Assembly: GCA_963815045.1 (NCBI GenBank)
Contig: CAWFET010000003.1
Coordinates: 682,001-746,000, forward strand
Length of the DNA stretch: 64,000 nucleotides
Source: DASUPK01 sp963815045
GTDB taxonomy: Bacteria; Actinomycetota; Thermoleophilia; Solirubrobacterales; 70-9
Direction of reading: 5' to 3'
Shown here in pieces: positions 60,166-64,000 of this stretch. How positions within the stretch are numbered: the first letter of the stretch is position 1; every line of letters begins with the position of its first letter. The notes under the pieces are model-generated. The model ran no database searches. It had not been told where the DNA came from and saw only the letters and a list, made by a program, of their open reading frames with translations. Made by a program: the position numbers and the translations under genes.

Positions 60166-60984
60166 ATGAGGAGATTCGGCGCGCTGGCGAGCATCGTGCT
60201 CGCGGCGTTGATCTTCCCGGCCGGCGTCGGTGCCGCGACTGGAATCGACCGGGGCAACAGCAGCTCGGCAGCCGGACAGGCGCCGGCGTGCAGCCGGCTT
60301 CAGAGCAAGCTGAGTCGGCAGAGGGCCGGGCTGGCCAGGGCACGCAACCGGGCGAGGCGGGCGGCGATCAGGAGCAACATCGCGGTCACCAGGAGGCTTC
60401 GCAGGCTCGCCTGCCACCCTCAGCCGCCACCTCGGCTTCCCCGGGATTTCCGAGGCAGCGGTCGCTATCTCGTTCCGGACCTCGGGGTGAACGTCCCGTT
60501 CACCTGGCGGGGAAGCGGCGGCAACAGCCAGATGATCGCCGGAGGCGAGGGCTATCCGATCTATTTCACGAATCTGATCTACGGAGGGTCCCTCTACACG
60601 ATCACCTACAGGTGGCCCGGCGTCACTGACCATCCCTGTTCGCGGATCCCGGGGTTCACCCTGGACCAGCTGAACGAGATCTTCAGAGGCGCGCAGTACG
60701 TGGGACCGGAGATCCTGAACAGGAACAGGCCTCGCTATGTGAACCATTTTCGGCTCGCCAGGGCCCTCCCACAGGGGCCACCCGGGCTCTTTCCCCGGAT
60801 CCCCTTCGCCGAAGCCGACATCTACGTCGATGAGAGGAATCCGGCGACGTTCTGGAGGGTCCTCCACTTCGGCTTCCAGAATATCTACGACCCGGACCTC
60901 GACGAGTGGATCAACATGCACACCTTCAAGCACACCCCTGGAGAGGTGACGCTGCCGCCGACGTGCGCGCCGCCCACAGCGTGA
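60166..60984 (+). CDS. Secreted hypothetical protein
   Basis: A 272-residue exported protein: signal peptide (about 1-24), a basic helical region with Arg/Ala repeats (about 45-85), then a beta-rich C-terminal domain (YLVPDLGVNVPFTWRG, GEGYPIYFTNLIYGG). Several Cys (CSRL, LACHP, HPCSRIP, PTCAPP) may form disulfides. A TAGGCT box (60137) lies upstream and GGGTGGGAG precedes ATG 60166. Function unknown. Confidence 0.68.
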   Translation: MRRFGALASIVLAALIFPAGVGAATGIDRGNSSSAAGQAPACSRLQSKLSRQRAGLARARNRARRAAIRSNIAVTRRLRRLACHPQPPPRLPRDFRGSGRYLVPDLGVNVPFTWRGSGGNSQMIAGGEGYPIYFTNLIYGGSLYTITYRWPGVTDHPCSRIPGFTLDQLNEIFRGAQYVGPEILNRNRPRYVNHFRLARALPQGPPGLFPRIPFAEADIYVDERNPATFWRVLHFGFQNIYDPDLDEWINMHTFKHTPGEVTLPPTCAPPTA

Positions 60985-61009
60985 CCTCAATGGCCCGAAT
61001 CTGGATGCC

Positions 61010-61426
61010 TCACTCCCCGCCCGGCTCGTAGTTCCCGAACGACCACTCGTAGCCCTCGGGATCGAGCACGCGGGCCCGCTTCGTGCCCCATTCGGTCGGC
61101 TCGGGCTCGAAGACGCTGGTCGCTCCCGCCTCGATCGCAGCCTCGTACATGCCCGCAACGTCATCGGTCCGCACGTAGGTGCCGTGTCCCACGGTTCGCC
61201 CCCGGAGCTCAGGATGCTGGACCTCCTCCAGGGATCCGCCCACCATCACGATCGCGTCGCCGAGGCTGAGCTCGGCGTGACGGAGGCTTCCGTCCGGGTA
61301 GGGCCAGGTGATCAGCAGCTCGAAGCCGAGGGCTTCCAACCAGGCGATCGCCCGCTCCGGGTCTTGGTACCCGAGCTGGGGATAGAGCTGAGTCAAGGCA
61401 GTCACCAGGCTATCGCTGTGAATCAC
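61010..61426 (-). CDS. VOC (glyoxalase/bleomycin resistance) family protein
   Basis: A 138-residue protein with the VOC beta-alpha-beta-beta-beta fold: PQLGYQDPERAIAWLEALGFE, HAELSLGDAIVMVG, then VRTDDVAGMYEAAIEAGA and RVLDPEGYEWSFG. H and E residues usable as metal ligands are present. It overlaps the oxidoreductase by ATGA, oxidoreductase first. Substrate unknown. Confidence 0.88.
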   Translation of the reverse strand: MIHSDSLVTALTQLYPQLGYQDPERAIAWLEALGFELLITWPYPDGSLRHAELSLGDAIVMVGGSLEEVQHPELRGRTVGHGTYVRTDDVAGMYEAAIEAGATSVFEPEPTEWGTKRARVLDPEGYEWSFGNYEPGGE

Positions 61427-62823
61427 CGCCCGATATGGAATCCGAGTCGCTCGGGAATCCCCGCCAGACCTCGGCTGACCGGGTCCGCCGTGTCGCCTCG
61501 CTCCTCAGCCGCCTCCTTGCCCAGCAGGCCGGCGCGGATTGCGTTTCCGCCGAGCCAGGCGGCGAAGCCCGTCGGAACGCGGCGCGGCGCGGGGTCCACC
61601 AGGGCGAGCCGGGAGTGATCATCGCGCCGGTCGAGGGCGAGTGAGGCGAGGATGCGGCCGACGAGCATCGCCGGGCCAACCCCGTTGCCCGTGTAGCCGA
61701 AGGCAGCATGGACCCGGTTCGCGCCGAGCGGCATCACCGTGGGCAGGTGGGTCGGCGAGACGTCGATCGGGCCGCCCCAGGCATGGGTGAGCCGGCGGCC
61801 CTCGAGCCCCGGGAAGAACGAGCGCAGATCGGAGCCGACCTGCTGCACGACGCCGGGATCGAGCTCGGTCTGCCCGCCGAGTCTTGCGCCGCAGGCGATC
61901 CGCCCGCCGCCCCAGCCGAAGGCGATCCGCCCGTCGGGCGTCGTCCGCAGGTAGTGGACCATCGCCCGTGAGTCGGTGATGCACTCTCCTCCGGTCCAGC
62001 CGATTTCCTCCAGCATGTCCGGCACCGGCTCGGTCAGCACGATGTGGCTGGAGGTCACCGTCAGGCGCCCTCGCAACGGCGATCCGGCGGCGCCGCTCGC
62101 GGAGCCGAGGGCGAGCACACACGCCCTCGAGCGGATCCGCGCGGCCGGCGTCTCGGCGAGAGAGCCCCAGCTCCCGGCATGCAGACGCCGCAGGGGTGAG
62201 CGCTCGAAGACCCGGACGCCGGGGCGCTCCGCGAGTCGCTCGCGCAGCCCGAGTGCGAGCCTCGCCGGCTGCACCGTGGCGGCTCCCGGATAGAGGGCAC
62301 CCGCGCGGAAGCGCGGCGAGCGGCAGCGCTCGGCGACCTGGTCGGGGCTCAGCTCCTCGGCCGCATCAGGAGCGCCGAGCTCCCGGCAGGAGGCCACTGC
62401 CTCCTCCCAGATTCCGTCCTGCGCCGGGGCCGCCGAGAGCTGCAGGTAGCCGCCGCGCCGGTACCAGGCATCCACCTGCTCCTCCTCGCAGAAGGCGCCG
62501 ATCTCGTCGACGGCCTCCTGGGACGCCCGGGCGACGCGGGCCGCCGCCTGGTCGCCCACCCGCTCGCGCAGTGTGTGGAGGCTGAACCACATGGCGTTGA
62601 CGAAGCCGCCGTTACGGCCGCTCGGCCCGTGTCCGCAGCGATCGGCCTCCAGCAGGACGACACTGGCCTCTGGCTCGAGCTGCGAGATCTGCCAGGCCGC
62701 CCACATGCCCGTGTAGCCGCCCCCGATCACGAGAACGTCGCAGCTCAGCTCCCCATCGGCGACGGGCAGCGGCCGGCGATCGCCGGCCTCCTCGAGCCAG
62801 TAGCCATGTGCCGTGTGCTTCAT
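61423..62823 (-). CDS. FAD-dependent oxidoreductase (DAO family, gamma-glutamylputrescine oxidase-like)
   Basis: A 466-residue flavoenzyme. The FAD Rossmann motif VLVIGGGYTGMWAAWQI lies at about 30-46, EADRCGHGPSGRNGG is the DAO/glycine-oxidase loop, and GYTGNGVGPAMLVGRILA closes the FAD site near the C-terminus. It resembles amine and amino-acid oxidases that use O2. ATG 62823 is used; GTG 62832 is possible. Operon with the VOC gene. Confidence 0.9.
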   Translation of the reverse strand: MKHTAHGYWLEEAGDRRPLPVADGELSCDVLVIGGGYTGMWAAWQISQLEPEASVVLLEADRCGHGPSGRNGGFVNAMWFSLHTLRERVGDQAAARVARASQEAVDEIGAFCEEEQVDAWYRRGGYLQLSAAPAQDGIWEEAVASCRELGAPDAAEELSPDQVAERCRSPRFRAGALYPGAATVQPARLALGLRERLAERPGVRVFERSPLRRLHAGSWGSLAETPAARIRSRACVLALGSASGAAGSPLRGRLTVTSSHIVLTEPVPDMLEEIGWTGGECITDSRAMVHYLRTTPDGRIAFGWGGGRIACGARLGGQTELDPGVVQQVGSDLRSFFPGLEGRRLTHAWGGPIDVSPTHLPTVMPLGANRVHAAFGYTGNGVGPAMLVGRILASLALDRRDDHSRLALVDPAPRRVPTGFAAWLGGNAIRAGLLGKEAAEERGDTADPVSRGLAGIPERLGFHIGR

Positions 62824-62913
62824 CGGGATCACGAATCAAACAGGGCGCGGGGGCGATGAGTTTCCGAGTGGTGGCGAGTCTTCGGGGTATAGCCGGACAA
62901 AGGAGGAATTCGG

Positions 62914-63651
62914 ATGCCTGAGCACAGCACTGGAACACGCGAGGAATGGGAGGCGGCGCGAGCGGAGCTCGCAAAGCTCGAGGCCGAGCAGGCCGAGCGC
63001 AACAACGAGATCAAGAAGAAGCGGCGCGAGCTGCCCTGGGTCCCCGTGGAGAAGGAGTACGAGTTCGACACCGAGGAAGGCAAGAAGAGCCTCGCTGAGC
63101 TCTTCGACGGCCGCTCTCAGCTGCTCGCCTACAACATCATGTACGGGCCCGACTACACGAAGGGCGCCTGCCCCGGATGCACGAGCCTCGGGGACGAGTT
63201 CAGTGGCCCGCTCGTCCACCTGAACCACCGGGACGTGACCTTTCTCTGCTTCTCGCGCGCGCCGATCGAGGAGCTCGCCGCCTACAAGAAGCGGATGGGC
63301 TGGGAGTTTCCCTACGTCTCGACCTACGAGAGCGACTTCCCCTTCGACATGGGCCTTGCGCTGACCCCCGAGCAGGCGCAGGAGATCCCCGAGGTCAAGC
63401 AGATGCTCGACGACCCGCCGGAGTGGCTGCAGGAGTGGGGGGAGCAGGTCGGCGCGGACCTGAAGGACGGGCTGCGCGAGGGACCGGGCTACATCGCGTT
63501 CGCGCGCGACAACGGGACCGTCTACCTGACCTATCAGGTGATGGCGCCCGATCCATTTGTCGCGCCGTTTCACTCGTTCCTCATCGACCGCACGCCGAAG
63601 GAGCAGCCGGAGGAGCCGCGCGCCTGGCGCAAGGACGAGTACCCGGACTAG
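62914..63651 (+). CDS. DUF899 (thioredoxin-like) family protein
   Basis: A 245-residue protein. An N-terminal coiled-coil helix (EEWEAARAELAKLEAEQAERNN) precedes a thioredoxin-like domain with GACPGCTSLGDEF, where C-x2-C is at the active-site position, and NIMYGPDY as the preceding strand. FHSFLIDRTPK is a late family motif. Such proteins are thought to have a redox role. Start ATG 62914 follows AAAGGAGGAATTCGG. Confidence 0.88.
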   Translation: MPEHSTGTREEWEAARAELAKLEAEQAERNNEIKKKRRELPWVPVEKEYEFDTEEGKKSLAELFDGRSQLLAYNIMYGPDYTKGACPGCTSLGDEFSGPLVHLNHRDVTFLCFSRAPIEELAAYKKRMGWEFPYVSTYESDFPFDMGLALTPEQAQEIPEVKQMLDDPPEWLQEWGEQVGADLKDGLREGPGYIAFARDNGTVYLTYQVMAPDPFVAPFHSFLIDRTPKEQPEEPRAWRKDEYPD

Positions 63652-63654
63652 GGC

Positions 63655-64000
63655 TCACCCTTCGCTGATCAGCGCGACGGGCAGGCCGAGGCCCGCCTCT
63701 CGCCTGACCGTGGCAATTCGCCGGCCGGGCTGAACCGCGTCGCGGATCGAGCCGAGCCGGTCGCCGAGCAGCTCCGCGGCCGCGTCGAGATCGGCGACGG
63801 CGAAGGTGATGCCCCAGAACCGGGCCGGGCCCGGCTCGACGTTGGCGTGCTCGACGGCCTCGAGGATCACCTCGCCGAGGCGGAAGAACCCCTGGCGCAG
63901 CGGCGAGCCGTCGGCCTCGGCCTCTCGGACGCGGCGCCGCTCGACGCCGATCGCCTCGAGCGCGGCCGTCGTGCGCTCGAGATCCGGGGTGAAGACGACG
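63655..64000 (-). CDS. VOC family protein (5' truncated)
   Basis: The start lies beyond the window. The C-terminal 114 residues read FTPDLERTTAALEAIGVERR, then FRLGEVILEAVEHANVEP and FWGITFAVADLDAAAELLGD, the second VOC repeat. The frame has no stop up to 64000. It is convergent with the DUF899 gene with 3 bases between. Probably a glyoxalase-like protein of the two-domain kind. Confidence 0.75.
   Translation of the reverse strand, partial: VVFTPDLERTTAALEAIGVERRRVREAEADGSPLRQGFFRLGEVILEAVEHANVEPGPARFWGITFAVADLDAAAELLGDRLGSIRDAVQPGRRIATVRREAGLGLPVALISEG

Overview
The window is GC-rich, densely coded DNA with GTG/TTG starts and many genes that begin 6-9 bases after a TAnnnT box (leaderless promoters). 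With the gene mix (R2lox-like diiron protein, DUF5661, TasA/SipW cassette, Lys/Cys-rich secreted proteins) this points to a high-GC actinobacterium, probably of the Thermoleophilia/Solirubrobacterales type. The phylum-level call is fairly safe; the order is inference. No rRNA, CRISPR array or insertion sequence was seen.

Layout. 1-3.7 kb: enzymes on the + strand (O-methyltransferase, GNAT, dienelactone hydrolase, diiron R2-like protein). 3.7-10.5 kb: an ECF sigma factor fused to a zinc-finger and Ala/Gly-rich tail, a divergent MFS/MarR pair, tRNA-Leu(TAA), and a membrane class III nucleotide cyclase. 10.5-14.1 kb: a tightly coupled minus-strand operon for an extracellular TasA/CalY-type matrix (TasA-like, Ig-like, SipW-type signal peptidase, second TasA-like, RTX-repeat protein) behind a leader with two diverged copies of one ~80-base unit. 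14.4-26.4 kb: TPP enzyme, DEAD-box helicase, processive GT2 glycosyltransferase, RecQ, a run of small orphan genes, aldo/keto reductase, cold-shock protein. 26.6-30.3 kb: cyclopropane-fatty-acid synthase, fatty-acid desaturase and an ABC solute-binding lipoprotein, all reading-frame-damaged by a tight cluster of single-base indels. 30-40.3 kb: glycosyltransferase, EamA and MFS transporters, FTR1 iron permease with iron-box-like operators, flavin oxidase, hydrolase, Ppx, and a CAP-domain secreted protein behind a c-di-AMP (ydaO-type) riboswitch.

40.55-59.1 kb is the accessory part. An intact initiator tRNA-fMet is followed by a 3.46-kb integrated element (secreted protein, tyrosine integrase, RelE/ParE-like toxin and antitoxin) closed by a 57-bp duplicate of the tRNA 3' end. 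Further full or decayed copies of that tRNA end occur at 47.7, 50.7, 54.8, 56.9 and 59.1 kb. Paired 9-bp direct repeats, 11-12 bp apart, lie beside the copies in three different sequence versions and look like integrase arm sites. This is the signature of repeated insertions into one tRNA gene. The cargo is Na+/H+ antiporters, a lipid-degradation operon (patatin, SCP2-like/hydrolase fusion, GDPD), hydrolases, a histone-H1-like protein, a COMT-like methyltransferase, dodecin, and a nonsense-mutated flavin-reductase-like gene.

From 59.2 kb to the end, ordinary metabolic genes resume (VOC proteins, a DAO-type FAD oxidoreductase, a DUF899 thioredoxin-like protein).
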